Source of the DNA: Theodoxus fluviatilis
Taxonomy: Eukaryota > Mollusca > Gastropoda > Cycloneritida > Neritidae
Length of the DNA: 64,000 nucleotides
NCBI GenBank assembly: GCA_034096865.1
Contig: JAWQFJ010001118.1
Coordinates: 1 to 64,000, forward strand
Direction of reading: 5' to 3'
The notes under the pieces are model-generated. The model saw only the letters and a list, made by a program, of their open reading frames with translations, was not told the origin of the DNA and did not search any database. Within the stretch, counting starts at the first letter, position 1, and each line of letters opens with the position of its first letter. Both the position numbers and the translations under genes were made by a program. Shown piece after piece: positions 22,152 to 34,347 of the stretch.

Positions 22152-22770
22152 GCTCAGAGTGTGTGTGTGTGTGTGTGTGTGTTTGTATGCACGCATTCCT
22201 GTACCTCTACAGCTGCTGGATTTGAACTTGGCACACATAATGAAGGTGCCATTAGGAAGGTCATATACTATCTAGTTTTGTGGAAGTGTCGTCAGGCCAA
22301 GTTTTTTTGTGGTTTTGTTTTTTCACTAACTGTGGTAGTTGCATACTGACCTGCTCTACCCTGTCCAGGTATGTATGCCTTGGCAGTCAGGTACTGAGAG
22401 CGCCAGATGCCCTGTCTGTTGTTATCATTGATAAGATACATGATATACTCATGGAACTTTCAGTGGATAGTTTTTGTATTTAGAAGTGGATGGGCCTTGA
22501 GTGGAAGAGCATACATCTTATGAATTCTCCCAAGAGTTTGAGTTTGAGCCAAATGTAGTGGATTGGCCAAATTAAAATGCAAATGTTTCTCATATTTTCT
22601 AATTTCATAAATTCATCAATAAATGTAGGCTGAAATTAGAAAGTCAAGAATTCATTTTATGTTGTGTTTGTTCATTTCTGAACATTTCCTCAATACATAG
22701 TATATGTGTAAATTGTACAGCTTAGGAGCTTTGATAAACAGAAATGAGGTGATGCTTTTTAAGGGTGCAG

Positions 22771-22856
22771 GACGTTACGCCCCTTTTGCCTGAATGCTCC
22801 GTGCCTGGATTAGGGTTAGAGTTAGGGTTAGGGTTAGGCAAAAGGAGCGTAACGTC
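22771..22856. repeat. Hairpin with interstitial telomeric repeats in its loop
   Basis: Arms 22771-22791 (begins GACGTTACGC, ends TTTTGCCT) and 22836-22856 are inverted copies over 21 bp with one mismatch. The 44-nt loop contains GGATTAGGG, GTTAGAG and three consecutive GTTAGGG-type units, i.e. the metazoan telomeric repeat TTAGGG. Confidence 0.9.
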
Positions 22857-24020
22857 TATAAGCCCTTTTTAAAAGTATCTGTGAAATTGCCACAGAGGGC
22901 CAGTGAGTGCTTTGTGATGACGCCACGGCAAGGGTGAAGCGTTGGTCAGAGTTAGGCCATTAGGCCATGCCAGCCCTTGCTTGAGAGGAGCTGGGCCACA
23001 GGAGTGGTCATGCGTGGTAGAAATGAGGATGCCTGCTAGTCATCTCATCTCTGGAATAGGAGAATGAGGCTGGACCAGTAAGTAGAGTACAAGAAAGAAC
23101 TTGGTGTCATGTATATGATGACTATAGTGCACAAGGTACCCGTTCTAGCCTTCCCATTCACCTGCCTAGTGGTCAAATACTGTAAAGTCTTCAAAGGTAA
23201 CATAAACCTTGTTATTTATTAATTAATTTTTTTAATATTCGCTGAGAAATGGAAGCTGCTTGACGGTATTGTGGGCAGGTTGACCCAGTGCTGTTAATGA
23301 ATATTTTGATGATCTTGACTTCTCTGGTGGACATCAGAATGGTGACATTTCCTCATAGACTGTTTGGAATCTGGAGCTTGAGATGGTCATTGCAAGGATG
23401 TCATGCCCACGTTTGACCTTGTTGGCCATCCAGGCCGCCTTGCTGGTGATGTTGTTGATGAGGTCTGGCCATGATGTGCAGACTTTAGCAGAGGACATAG
23501 TGCAGAGTGAACAGTTCAATGGACTGACAGTGTTTGCACCTCCAGTTTTCAAGGCAGTGATAATGATGTCACCAAAATATGCATAAGAAAGATTAAAACT
23601 TTTGATGGGCACAACTAATGGTATATGGTATATTTTTATATTTTTCTGTGCTCTTGTAAAAGTTTTGTTAATTCCGAGAATATGAATTTCAGTTGCAGCA
23701 TAAGTCTGTGACACAAGGTGAAAACTCCTCAGAATGGATTATGGCCTACTCCAAGTATGAAAAGTGGATCTGCTGACTTTGATCGGGGACAGTCCTGTGT
23801 ACTATCATAGAACTTTACAAATGCTTCATAGTCTACTTTGCTTTCCCATTTGCAAACTTTCATGATGGCATATAGGAGCTGTCAGAAGTCTGTGACCCAT
23901 TTCCTTCACTGACTTTTTCCTTATTAATATTAATGTTGTTACTACTACTGTCAAGATTTGATTTGCTACAAAGAAGTCTTCGGAAAGGGAGGTTTGTCTC
24001 AAATGTTCTTGTGAAATTTC
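22857..24020. other. Intron 8 sequence, no gene recognised
   Basis: No supported exon here. A minus-strand frame at 23334-23714 is long for random sequence but shows no recognisable family and no splice support. Confidence 0.4.
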
Positions 24021-24026
24021 CTGCAG

Positions 24027-24193
24027 GTGCTTGTCATTGGATCGAAGCAGAGAGCGCTTCTCACAGGCGGACATTTGTTATCAAGTCTGCCTGTCTGTCA
24101 ACTTTGATCCCCAACTGCTCCGATGCCTGACAGAGAGAGTGTGGGGCAAGATGCACAAATACCTGAGCAAAGTTCTCACTGTCTTCTGCACTG
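24027..24193 (+). CDS. Kinase gene exon 9
   Basis: This 167-nt exon lies between CCTGCAG and GTGAGT (24194). The single leading base completes the codon left by exon 8, and it ends in phase 1. The peptide (about 55 residues) contains RSRERFSQADICYQVCLSV and RVWGKMHKYLSKVLTVF, continuing the helical domain begun in exons 7 and 8. A minus-strand frame over the same bases is a shadow. No catalytic motif is present. Confidence 0.85.
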
Positions 24194-24589
24194 GTGAGTG
24201 GACCTGTTTTGCTTTGACATCGAGCTCGTGTGTTGAGGGTTAGAGTAAACCCCTGCATGTGTCCATGCAAGTTGTCAAGTGTGCATAGCATAGAAATCCA
24301 GATTTGATTTCAGTCTCATGAGCTGTAGTGATTTTCATGCTCAATTGTTAATACACCATAATCCTTCATTCATATTCTTTCATTTGCCAAATGACATGAG
24401 AGTGTGTGCAAGCCACAGATGCTGCCATAGACCTTGTGGTCAGATGTATTAATTGTCAAAGAGCATTTCAGACCTCCAAAAGTTTGACCAGGGGTAGCAC
24501 AGAGTTCCATGAGATATGTGTGTATGTAATGCCTGAGCTAGCTGTGTGCTTAGATACTGGCTGACGTGTAGATACCAGCTGAGATATGT

Positions 24590-26730
24590 GTGTAGGCATT
24601 GACTGAGGTATGTGTAGCTATTGACTGAGATATGTGTAGACATTGACTGAGATGTGTAGGCATTGACTGAGGTGTGTGTAGGCATTGACTGAGTAATGTG
24701 TAGGCATTGACTGAGATATGTGTAGGCATTGACTGAGATATGTGCAGGCATTGACTGAGTAATGTGTAGGCATTGACTGAGATATGTGTAGGCATTGACT
24801 GAAGTGTGTGTAGACATTGACTGAAGTGTGTGTAGGTATTGACTGAGGTGTGTGTAGACATTGACTGAGACGTGTGTAGGTATTGACTGAGGTGTGTGTA
24901 GGCATTGACTGAGATGTGTGTAGACATTGACTGAGATATGTGTAGGCATTGACTGAGATGTGTGTAGACATTGACTGAGGTGTGTGTAGACATTGACTGA
25001 GGTGTGTGTAGACATTTACTGAGGTGTGTGTAGGTATTGACTGAGATGTGTGTAGGCATTGACTGAGATGTGTGTAGGTATTGACTGAGATGTGTGTAGG
25101 TATTGACTGAGATGTGTGTAGGCATTGACTGAGATGTGTGTAGACATTGACTGAGGTGTGTGTAGACATTGACTGAGATATGTGTATGCATTGACTGAGA
25201 TGTGTGTAGGCATTGACTGAGATGTGTGTAGACATTGACTGAGATATGTGTAGGCATTGACTGAGGTGTGTATAGACATTGACTGAGATGTGTGTAGGTA
25301 TTGACTGAGATATGTGTAGGCATTGACTGAGATGTGTGTAGGCATTGACTGAGATATGTGTAGACATTGACTGAGGTGTGTGTAGACATTGACTGAGGTG
25401 TGTGTAGACATTGACTGAGGTGTGCGTAGGTATTGACTGAGATGTGTGTAGACATTGACTGAGATATGTGTAGGCATTGACTGAGATGTGTGTAGACATT
25501 GACTGAGGTGTGTGTAGACATTGACTGAGGTGTGTGTAGACATTTACTGAGGTGTGTGTAGGTATTGACTGAGATGTGTGTAGGTATTGACTGAGATGTG
25601 TATAGACATTGACTGAGATGTGGGTAGACATTGACTGAGGTGTGTGTAGGTATTGACTGAGATGTGTGTAGGTATTGACTGAGATGTGTGTAGGTATTGA
25701 CTGAGATATGTGTAGACATTGACTGAGATATGTGTAGACATTGACTGAGATATGTGTAGACATTGACTGAGATGTGTGTAGACATTGACTGAGATGTGTG
25801 TAGACATTGACTGAGATATGTGTAGACATTGACTGAGATGTGTGTAGACATTGACTGAGATATGTGTAGACATTGACTGAGATATGTATAGGCATTGACT
25901 GAGATGTGTGTAGGCATTGACTGAGGTGTGTGTAGACATTGACTGAGATATGTGTAGACATTGACTGAGATATGTGTAGACATTGACTGAGATGTGTGTA
26001 GACATTGACTGAGATATGTGTAGGCATTGACTGAGATGTGTAGGCATTGACTGAGATGTGTGTAGACATTGACTGAGGTGTGTGTAGGCATTGACTGAGA
26101 TGTGTGTAGGCATTGACTGAGGTGTGTGTAGGCATTGACTGAGATATGTGTAGACATTGACTGAGATATGTGTAGGCATTGACTGAGATGTGTGTAGACA
26201 TTGACTGAGGTGTGTGTAGGCATTGACTGAGGTGTGTGTAGGCATTGACTGAGATGTGTGTAGGCATTGGCTGAGGTGTGTGTAGACATTGACTGAGATA
26301 TGTGTAGGCATTGACTGAGATGTGTGTAGGCATTGACTGAGATGTGTGTAGGCATTGACTGAGGTGTGTGTAGACATTGACTGAGATGTATGTAGACATT
26401 GACTGAGATGTGTGTAGGCATTGACTGAGATGTGTGTAGACATTGACTGAGATGTATGTAGGCATTGACTGAGATATGTGTAGGCATTGACTGAGATATG
26501 TGTAGACATTGACTGAGATATGTGTAGGCATTGACTGAGATGTGTGTAGACATTGACTGAGATGTGTGTAGACATTGACTGAGGTGTGTGTAGACATTGA
26601 CTGAGATGTGTGTAGGTATTGACTGAGATGTGCGTAGGTATTGACTGAGATGTGTGTAGGTATTGACTGAGATGTGTGTAGACATTGACTGAGATGTGTG
26701 TCGACATTGACTGAGATGTGTGTAGACTTA
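24590..26730. repeat. 22-bp minisatellite, 2.1 kb
   Basis: About 97 copies of GTGTGTAGACATTGACTGAG plus AT or GT, with ACA/GCA/GTA and ATG/ATA variants. Unit length is not a multiple of three and no minus frame contains a stop, so three overlapping minus frames of up to 743 codons arise with a 22-residue period (STHISVNVYTHLSQCLH). They are not genes. Confidence 0.95.
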
Positions 26731-27007
26731 GCTGTTTGACTCTCATCAAATACATCAAGAGACTGGATGCGTCTATTCCTACCCCCAAACCACATGGATT
26801 TGTGGGTAACTAGGAGTGGACTGAGTAGGTGCCTGTATGGGCACAGCAAGTGGCTAAAACTTTGCTCCCTTCAGTGAAAAAAGAATGCAATGTGAATCAA
26901 AATTTTCATTTTTATCTTCTTTTTTTCAGATTAATGTATGTCATGATTTCAGTTGGTCATTTTTATTTTCACAATGACTGATTACTGGACTGGCTTGATT
27001 TCCACAG

Positions 27008-27662
27008 AGGAAGAGGAATCAACTGAACAGCAATCCCCACAGCTTGAGCACACAGTGTCAGGTGGACGCAGCACTCGACTAGGACGAAGGTATGCCCCCT
27101 CTCTCAAAAGCATTGCGGAGGTGCAGGGATGGAGCCATGCAGGCGCAGACTGCAGCGGAGCATTGGCCTCTGACCCCTACGACTTCAGCCTCAGAGCTGC
27201 GCCTGAGGCCCAAGCCAGACCTGCCGCCCTGGTCAAGCCCAGAGACTGGGGAGGCGCGCGGCCCAAGAGCTCCAACACTCCTCACCTCTGGTGCCCGGAG
27301 AAAGCCTCTGAGTGCAGCACTCAGGGCAGTGGCAATGGCAATGGGGAGGGGGTGTTCCTCAGCAGCAACTCGGGGGGGGAGCTGGAGGCCTGCAGCTCCA
27401 GCAGTGGCCACAGTCTTGTCTTGAAGCACAAGCTGCGGTGCACAGTGCCGGCCCTGGCCTGTGACTTTGCAGGGCTGGCGCTGCCCGGTCCTGCCTCCTC
27501 CTTTGCAGAGGTGGGGACAAGCATGGACTTGGGCGCCCCAGCCAGCCACTCTCTGCCTTCTGCAGCCAGCCAGGACTCCCAGCCTGGAGAAGTGGTGGAG
27601 AACCAGCCTCAGTCAGCGGAACGAAACAGAAGCAAATTGGACTGGCCCAACAAGGAGTTCAG
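27008..27662 (+). CDS. Kinase gene exon 10, disordered Ser/Pro/Ala linker
   Basis: This 655-nt exon starts after TTCCACAG, its first two bases completing a Glu codon with exon 9, and ends at AG/GTACAT (27663). It encodes about 218 residues. The start is Glu/Gln-rich (EEESTEQQSPQ); the remainder is Ser, Gly, Pro and Ala rich and probably disordered, with a short basic end (ERNRSKLDWPNKEFR). It is GC-rich relative to its introns. It probably links the helical N-terminal part to the kinase-proximal part. No named domain is visible. Confidence 0.85.
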
Positions 27663-27750
27663 GTACATGTACCTTTGCTTCCAAGTCAATATGTGTGTGT
27701 GCGTGTGCGTGTGTGTGTGTGTTTCTGCACGCCCCCTGTTGGTTGGGGGG

Positions 27751-27915
27751 TAAAAAAATAGACTCACTGTGTCTCCCTACACAATTGGTAAGAGGTGAAT
27801 TAATAGGGGCATTGTGACTTGAACTGTGCTTATTAATCGAACTATTCTAGTGATTTTCATGCATAATGGCCTTTCATAGCCTACAAAGATTGATAGGCTG
27901 TAACACTCCTTCTAT
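27751..27915. repeat. SINE-like interspersed repeat, copy 1
   Basis: Contains GTCTCCCTACAC, CTATTCTAGTGATTTTCATG and ATAGCCTACAAAG..GATAGGC-type blocks shared with 60582-60735, and like that copy passes directly into (CATC)n. Confidence 0.8.
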
Positions 27916-28155
27916 CCGTCAGTCCGTCCATCCGTCCATCCATCAATCCGTCCATCCATCCTTCCATCCATCAATCCATCCATCCATCCATCCATCCATC
28001 CATCCATCCATCCATCCATCCATCCATCCATCCATCCATCCATCCATCCATCCATCCATCCATCCTTCCACCCATCCTTCCATCCATCCATCCATCCATC
28101 CATCCATCCATCCATCCATTCAACCATCCATCCATCCATCCATCCATCCATCCAT

Positions 28156-28190
<35 letters not shown>

Positions 28191-28257
28191 CCCATCCATC
28201 CATCCATTCAACCATCCATCCATCCATCCATCCATCCATCCATCCATCCATCCATCC
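27916..28257. repeat. (CATC)n microsatellite
   Basis: CATC repeats with occasional CGTC, CACC and CTTC changes; expansion of the 3' tail of the SINE-like repeat at its left. Frames (HPSI on plus, DGWM on minus) are artefacts. Confidence 0.95.
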
Positions 28258-28609
28258 GTCCGTCTTTCTGCAGAAGAGACAAAGTCATGAAGTCTGGCCA
28301 CTTTCAAAGTTTTGAAGAGAAACAATGACATTTTCATGAAAAAAAGAAAGGGAAGAAATGATGTCTCATGATAGAGGGTCTTGCTGAGTTGATTGCTGTA
28401 TGTGGACGGAGCCATCAGCATTTTCCAGGTTGGAGGTGAAATATTATGTAATACAAGTATATATTGCATGCAAATGATTGTATGTGTTACTTTTGGGGAC
28501 GCCAAGGAAAAGTTACTTTTTCAAGTGGAGTCATGGTTACTTATAATAATGGTACTATTACTTGGGCAGCAGAGCACACCAACGCCGCATGTTCATGTCC
28601 ATGACTGGG

Positions 28610-29385
28610 CATACTTATGTACATTACAATGCATACTTATGTACAGCACAGTGCATACTTATGTACGTAACAGTGCATACATATGTACATTACAGTGCAT
28701 ACTTATGCCCATTGCAGTGCATACTTATGTACATTACAGCACATACTTATACACATTACAATGCATACTTATGATCTTTACAGCTTTATTTATGTACATT
28801 ACAGCACATATTTATACATATTACAGTGCATACTAATACACATTGCAGAGCATACTTATACACTGCATACTTGTACACATTACAGAGCATTCTTATACAC
28901 ATTACTGTGAATACTTATGCACATTGCAATGCATACTTATGTTCATTACAATGCATACTTATTTTCATTACAATGCATACTTATGTTCATTACAGAGCAT
29001 ACTTACACACATTAAACTGCATACTTATACACATTACAATGCATACTTATATGCATTACAGAGCATACTTATGTACATTACAGTGCATACTTATGTACAT
29101 TACAGAGCATACTTATGCAAATTACACTGCATACTTATACACATTACAATGCATAGTTATACGCATTACAATGCATACTTATACACATTACAATGCATAC
29201 TTACACATATTACAGCACATACTGATGCACATTACAGGGCATACTTATACACATTACAGGGCATACTTATACACATTACAGGGCATACTTATACACATTA
29301 CACTGCATACTTATACACATTACAATGCATACTTATGCACATTACAATGCATACTTATACACATTACAATGCATACTTACACCTA
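28610..29385. repeat. 22-bp minisatellite (GCATACTTATACACATTACA)
   Basis: About 35 copies of GCATACTTATACACATTACA plus two variable bases. All three plus frames are open with a 22-residue period; not genes. Confidence 0.95.
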
Positions 29386-29414
29386 TGCTGTTGTTTTGAC
29401 TGCTTGGTACAGGC

Positions 29415-29420
29415 CTTTGT

Positions 29421-29461
<41 letters not shown>

Positions 29462-29462
29462 T

Positions 29463-29560
<98 letters not shown>

Positions 29561-29562
29561 CC
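29415..29562. repeat. (TGCC)n, (CT)n and (AC)n compound microsatellite
   Basis: Three adjoining simple repeats ending about 45 bp upstream of exon 11; the CT run may serve as part of its pyrimidine tract. Confidence 0.95.
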
Positions 29563-29608
29563 CCACTACTCTGTTTCAAAAAGTAAGAATGTCGTGGTTA
29601 TTGTGCAG

Positions 29609-29771
29609 ATTCCGCATTGGGCCGGAGAGCCCCAGTGACATGCCCAAGACGTACGGCGCCACGGGCTGGCAGAGCCTGCCTGACAGTGTCAGCAGCAAGA
29701 CGGCCATGCAGGGCAGCCAGCAACTCCTGTCTCTGGAGACCCGACCCGTCGGCAAGCCCGGCATTGGAGAG
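29609..29771 (+). CDS. Kinase gene exon 11
   Basis: This exon follows TTGTGCAG and ends at GAG/GTGGGC (29772). One leading base completes the Arg codon from exon 10, and it ends in phase 0. It encodes about 54 residues, including [19 protein letters not shown] and [19 protein letters not shown] strong microsatellite block (TGCC, CT, AC) sits directly upstream and a GT-rich tract directly downstream. No domain is recognised; both junction phases support the call. Confidence 0.8.
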
Positions 29772-29784
29772 GTGGGCATTGCTG

Positions 29785-29932
29785 GTGTGCATGTGTGTGT
29801 GTGTGTGTGTGTGTGCGTGTGTGTGCGTGCATGCATGCAAGTGTGCATGCCAGCATATGCACACATGTATGTGCATGCATGTATATGTGTGTGTGTGTAT
29901 GTGTGTGAGTTTGTGTGTGTGTGCACACTCTT
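29785..29932. repeat. (GT)n/GTGCAT-rich tract
   Basis: GT-rich repeat directly after the exon 11 donor. Confidence 0.9.
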
Positions 29933-29989
29933 ATCAAAGAAATTTAGGATGTTCTGAACTGGACAAGCAGCTGTGTCTTGGATTTTATA

Positions 29990-30630
29990 TGCTGCTGCAA
30001 TAAAAGAAGCGTCACAGCTCTTCAAAACAAACGAGACTGGAACAAGGCCGAGGGCTCCAAACAGTTAAGCACAAGACTTGCGAATCTGATTAACCTAGAA
30101 GCACGGCGATCGACAGAACACCATGTTCAACACCTGCAGGAAAAGCTGAACAAGAAATTTGGACACTTGGTTCACAAATGGCTGTTGACAAATCTTCATG
30201 AAGGAGTAGTAGTTGCAGGCTCTTGTCTGTAGGCAAGTCCCTCAAGCAAGGCTGTGCTCTTTTCACAGCAGCAACTTGCAGCTCCCCCTAGAAGAACTCG
30301 CATTCTCACTGAAAACATGCATTTTGCCGAAACCACCACAGCAATAAAAAAAAAGAAAAAAGACATGAAATGACAACAGAAAATCTCAAGAGAATAAACC
30401 CCATCATCCTAGCCAAAAATGTTAAGCTCAGTCCCGAACAGACCAGTATCTGTTGCCTACCAGACAAATGTACATCTACACCTAGATGTCCCATCGACTC
30501 TTACTGACATGGTGCAAGCAACACGGTGATGGGCATATGAACAAACAAGGAGATCCTGACGACAAAGAAATCCCTCCCAAACCATGGTACACACAAAAAA
30601 AGAGCATCACCCTGAAAGGCAACCCAGTCC
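29990..30630. other. Intron 11 sequence, possible degraded element
   Basis: A plus frame (29978-30232) reads LSTRLANLINLEARRSTE and similar, coding-like but unrecognised. It may be the remnant of the element whose tail follows. No boundary is visible. Confidence 0.3.
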
Positions 30631-30639
30631 AGCAAATCC

Positions 30640-30985
30640 AGCAGGCTAATGAAGCAACGAGGAGCTCTGGCAACGCACAAACCAACAATCAGCAGACCAA
30701 GAGATCATTCAAAGGCACTGGAGATGGTTAGGGCACACATTACGCAAACCGGTCTCAAACACCACCAGACAGTCCCTTTCATGGAACCCACAAGGGAAGA
30801 GAAAGAGAGGTAGACCTCGCAACAGTTGGCGCCAAGACTTGGATGCTGATGTCAAGAGAACAGGCCACTCTTGGGGACAGTTAAAAAAGATTGCTCAGAA
30901 CCAGGATGGCTGGAGAACCCTTGATTGCGGCCTATGCCCCAGGAGGGGTCAAAGGCGTAAGTAAGTAAGTAAGTAATGAAGATAT
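30640..30985 (+). pseudogene. 5'-truncated LINE 3' end with (GTAA)n tail
   Basis: Frames read with shifts give GTHYANRSQ, then GKRKRGRPRNSWRQDLDADV, KRTGHSWGQLKKIAQ and CGLCPRRGQRRK, the C-terminus common to many metazoan non-LTR reverse-transcriptase proteins. A stop is followed at once by GTAAGTAAGTAAGTAA, a simple-repeat tail typical of such elements. Confidence 0.7.
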
Positions 30986-30999
30986 AGAAGTCTGCCTTA

Positions 31000-31942
31000 A
31001 AGACACAATGAGTGCATTCACCTTCCTCAAAAGCCAGCAGATTGATCAGCTTGTATGGAAAGTGAAAGAGTCACAGGGCAGAATCGCACGTTCTCCAAGC
31101 ATCGACCGCACCCTGTCATCATGCCATCCAAACAACTCTAAACTGAACAAAAAACTAACAATGTTTGTGATGAAGGCAGAATGTAACACCCTGCTGCATA
31201 CCTACTACCCCGCAGATGTAGATTTGTGTCAGTCAGCCACATTCTCAATGGCTGCGGAGAAAGCAAGGACGCAATCCAGAAAGGACATGACAGAGAGTTG
31301 AGACCGTGTATAGGACTGTTAGTATGGTCAACTCCCATGCTGTGCTCATCACCCCCCAGATTGGGATCCAGACCCACCTCGCATGCAGCTGCCTCCCTTT
31401 TGATGGAATGCACCACACCAAGCCAGACCTGTGTGTGGTTGACGAAGAAAGTGGTGCATGAACAATAGTGAAGATCTCAATCCCATTAATCAAATCACAG
31501 TTACATCAGTCATACTATAATAAACAATGGCAATTTGATTTGTCTATTGCAAACAGCTTTGCTTCCACCACACTATCAAAGCAGCGAATATGAACTCCGA
31601 ACAATGAGCCCCATGCCCGGCAAACGCGTTGATGCCTTCGTCAAAGGCTGTTACAAAGCAAAGTTTGACAAGTATCTTTGTGCAGAAATCCAGGACACTG
31701 GATTTCACTGTAGGATCTGTGTTCTCATAATTGGGCTACTGGGAAGTCACAGTTGTATGATCAGGGGACTGCAAATGACAGGAATAGCCAAGGCAGGGCC
31801 AAAAAGTCTTGCTAGGCACATCTGTCAGTGCTATGATAAAATCTTACATACTCTGGGGACAGATGTAGACAAGTTTTGCCAGGGTGAAAAGTGGGACTGT
31901 ATGAACATTGGTGTCATTGCCTTGAAGACATGGTGTGAATGA
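31000..31942 (+). pseudogene. Degraded C-terminal region of an R2/NeSL-type non-LTR element
   Basis: Broken plus frames give QLVWKVKESQGRIARSPSID, KLTMFVMKAECNTLL, then SHILNGCGESKD, HTKPDLCVVDEESG and finally VLIIGLLGSH. The block order, with HILNGC followed by PDLxVVD and a GSLG-like motif, resembles the C-terminal part of R2-like elements with a restriction-like endonuclease. Stops and frame changes throughout. Clade assignment is tentative. Confidence 0.5.
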
Positions 31943-32157
31943 TTTACTTCTGACTGATAAAATTAAGATTTAATTATCACCTGCCACACAGCTAAAGGGA
32001 GGTAACTGAAATTCCCTCCCCTGGACCACCTTGTTGGCTGGCAATTTATCTGACCTGCTGTTGCAGAATGAACCCATCCACTGATCTATCATGCAGCCAT
32101 TGTGCCAGTAGCTTAAATAAGGTTCTGCTAATGTGCATATTTGTTGTAGAATATTCC

Positions 32158-33260
32158 CACCTTTCCCAACTTTTGTGTCCAACTAGCCGGGCAGGCAAGC
32201 AACTTTTGTGTCCAACTAGCCGGGCAGGTAGTAGTAACTTTTGTGTCCAACTAGCCTGGCAGGCAAGTAACTGTTGTTTCCAACTAACCCGGCAGGCAAG
32301 TAACTTTCGTGTCCAACTAGCCCGGCAGGCAAGTAACTTTAGTGTCCAACTAGCTCGGCAGGCAAGTAACTTTAGTGTCCAACTATCCCGGCAGGCCAGT
32401 AACTTTAGTGTCCAACTAGCTCGGCAGGCAAGTAACTTTAGTGTCCAACTAGCTCGGCAGGCAAGTAACTTTAGTGTCCAACTAGCCCGGCAGGCAAGTA
32501 ACTTTAGTGTCCAACTAGCTCGGCAGGCAAGTAACTTTAGTGTCCAACTAGCCTGGCAGGCAAGTAACTGTTGTGTCCAACTAGCTCGACAGGCCAGTAA
32601 CTTTAGTGTCCAACTAGCTCGACAGGCCAGTAACTGTTGTGTCCAACTAGCTTGACAGGCCAGTAACTTTAGTGTCCAACTAGCTCGACAGGCCAGTAAC
32701 TTTTGTGTCCAACTAGCCCGGCAGGCTAGTAACTTTTGTGTCCAACTAGCCCGGCAGGCTAGTAACTTTTGTGTCCAACTAGCCCGGCAGGCTAGTAACT
32801 TTTGTGTCCAACTAGCCCGGCAGGCTAGTAACTTTTGTGTCCAACTAGCCCGGCAGGGAAGTAACTGTTGTGTCCATTTAGCTCGGCAGGCCAGTAACTT
32901 TAGTGTCCAACTAGCTCGGCAGGCAAGTAACTTTAGTGTCCAACTAGCCCGACAGGCTAGTAACTTTTGTGTCCACCTAGCCTGACAGGCAAGTAACTTT
33001 TGTGTACAACTAGCCAGGCAGGCTAGTAACTTTAGTGTCCAACTAGCTTGGCAGGGAAGTAACTTTTGTGTCCAACTAGCCCGGCAGGGAAGTAACTTTT
33101 GTGTACAACTAGCTCTGAAGGGAAGTAACTTTTGTGTACAACTAGCTCGGCAGGTAAGTAACTTTTGTGTACAACTAGCTCTGAAGGGAAGTAACTTTTG
33201 TGTACAACTAGCACGCCAGGCAAGTAACTTTTATATACAACTAGCTCGGCAGGGAAGTAG
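32158..33260. repeat. 33-bp minisatellite, 1.1 kb
   Basis: About 33 copies containing GTCCAACTAGCTCGGCAGGC, with CCCGGC, TGTTGTG and GTACAAC variants that cluster by position. A multiple-of-three unit leaves an 11-residue periodic frame (NFSVQLARQAS) open for 195 codons; not a gene. Confidence 0.95.
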
Positions 33261-34200
33261 GCCAAATACTTTTGAACATGACTGATGAGGGAGAGCTTTA
33301 GCAGCTTCTGCTGCATGTTAATATAACATATATTTTATTCATCCTGAATATGGAAATTAGAATTACATTTTACTAGCATTAGGTAAATGGCTATGCTGAG
33401 TATGCGCAACAGAAACTTTGCTGTGCAAGGCAAAAGTTATAAACAGTGAGGTTGTATAAACTGAACAAAGCTGTGATTGCACAACCAGAGGTTCAGATTA
33501 TATTGCAGTTCTGGAATTGCTGGTGTAAACTGTTTATGGCAGTTGGTACAAAGGATCTATGGTATCAGTCTGTTTTTGGAGAACAGAATCTTTGACTGGG
33601 GTATGAATCTGGAGTGGAATCCTGTGTGTAAAGAGTGATCTGCATGTCTCATATTAATATGCATCTTCTTTCTCTCTGGAGTTTGTGGATCTGGCTGTGT
33701 TCCAATTACTTGTTGTGCCTTTTAAAAATGAATTTGTTCAGTGTGACATCGTCTCTCTCACGATAGTGTTACCTTCCCAACAGACTTCAGCATATGTCAT
33801 GATGCCACTCAAAACTGCACAGTTGAAGTCTTCAGTAACACTCACTTGCTGAGTGAGAGGTGACGTGATTGCTGGGTGGAACATGATTGCTGCAAATTAC
33901 GATTGCTACGAATCACATGATTGCTGCGAATCACATGATTGCTTTTCGAGAGTTGGCATGTTTTGTGTTTGAGAGATGAAACATGGCTGGCTTGAAATTT
34001 TGGCTTGAAAAGTGTTTGCAGTGCTTAGAGTTCAGAGACAATATAATGAGCATAATGAAGGGAAGGCTATGAATGATATGGGCTGTTACCTGATTCCAGG
34101 TGTCAGTGATGGAGCATGCACTGCCTGGTGGAGAATGGAATGCAGGTGTGGATGCTGATGCAGGTGATGAATGCATTAGAAGAAGGGATGCAACGGAGGC
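33261..34200. other. Intron 11 sequence, no gene recognised
   Basis: Contains only short repeats of AATCACATGATTGC at 33.86-33.95 kb. The plus-strand open stretch just before exon 12 (34100-34214) is in a different frame from the exon. Confidence 0.4.
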
Positions 34201-34214
34201 TGCTGCTGTTGCAG

Positions 34215-34346
34215 GTGGTCTACGGCACCAAGAAATTGCTGCAGGATGAGGCGCGCCACTGGGGCAGCAAGGCGGAGCAGCTGCATCACCAGTCTCGCTA
34301 CCAGCGCCACCTGCGTGAAGAAGGTGTCATACTGGATTCTTTCAAG
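34215..34346 (+). CDS. Kinase gene exon 12, charged helical segment
   Basis: The exon begins after GCTGTTGCAG in phase 0, as exon 11 requires, and encodes a charged helix (VVYGTKKLLQDEARHWG, then KAEQLHHQSRYQRHLREE). Two donors are possible: GTGTCA at 34324 (phase 1, pairing with an exon 13 start at 42389) or GTGACT at 34347 (phase 0, pairing with 42391). Both combinations keep the frame. An upstream open stretch (34100-34214) is in another frame and is not used. Confidence 0.75.
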
Positions 34347-34347
34347 G

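Noticed and set aside
24550..26849. 711- and 743-codon minus-strand frames with a 22-residue period
   Set aside because: All three minus frames are open because the 22-bp unit lacks stops; this is a minisatellite property and not a gene.
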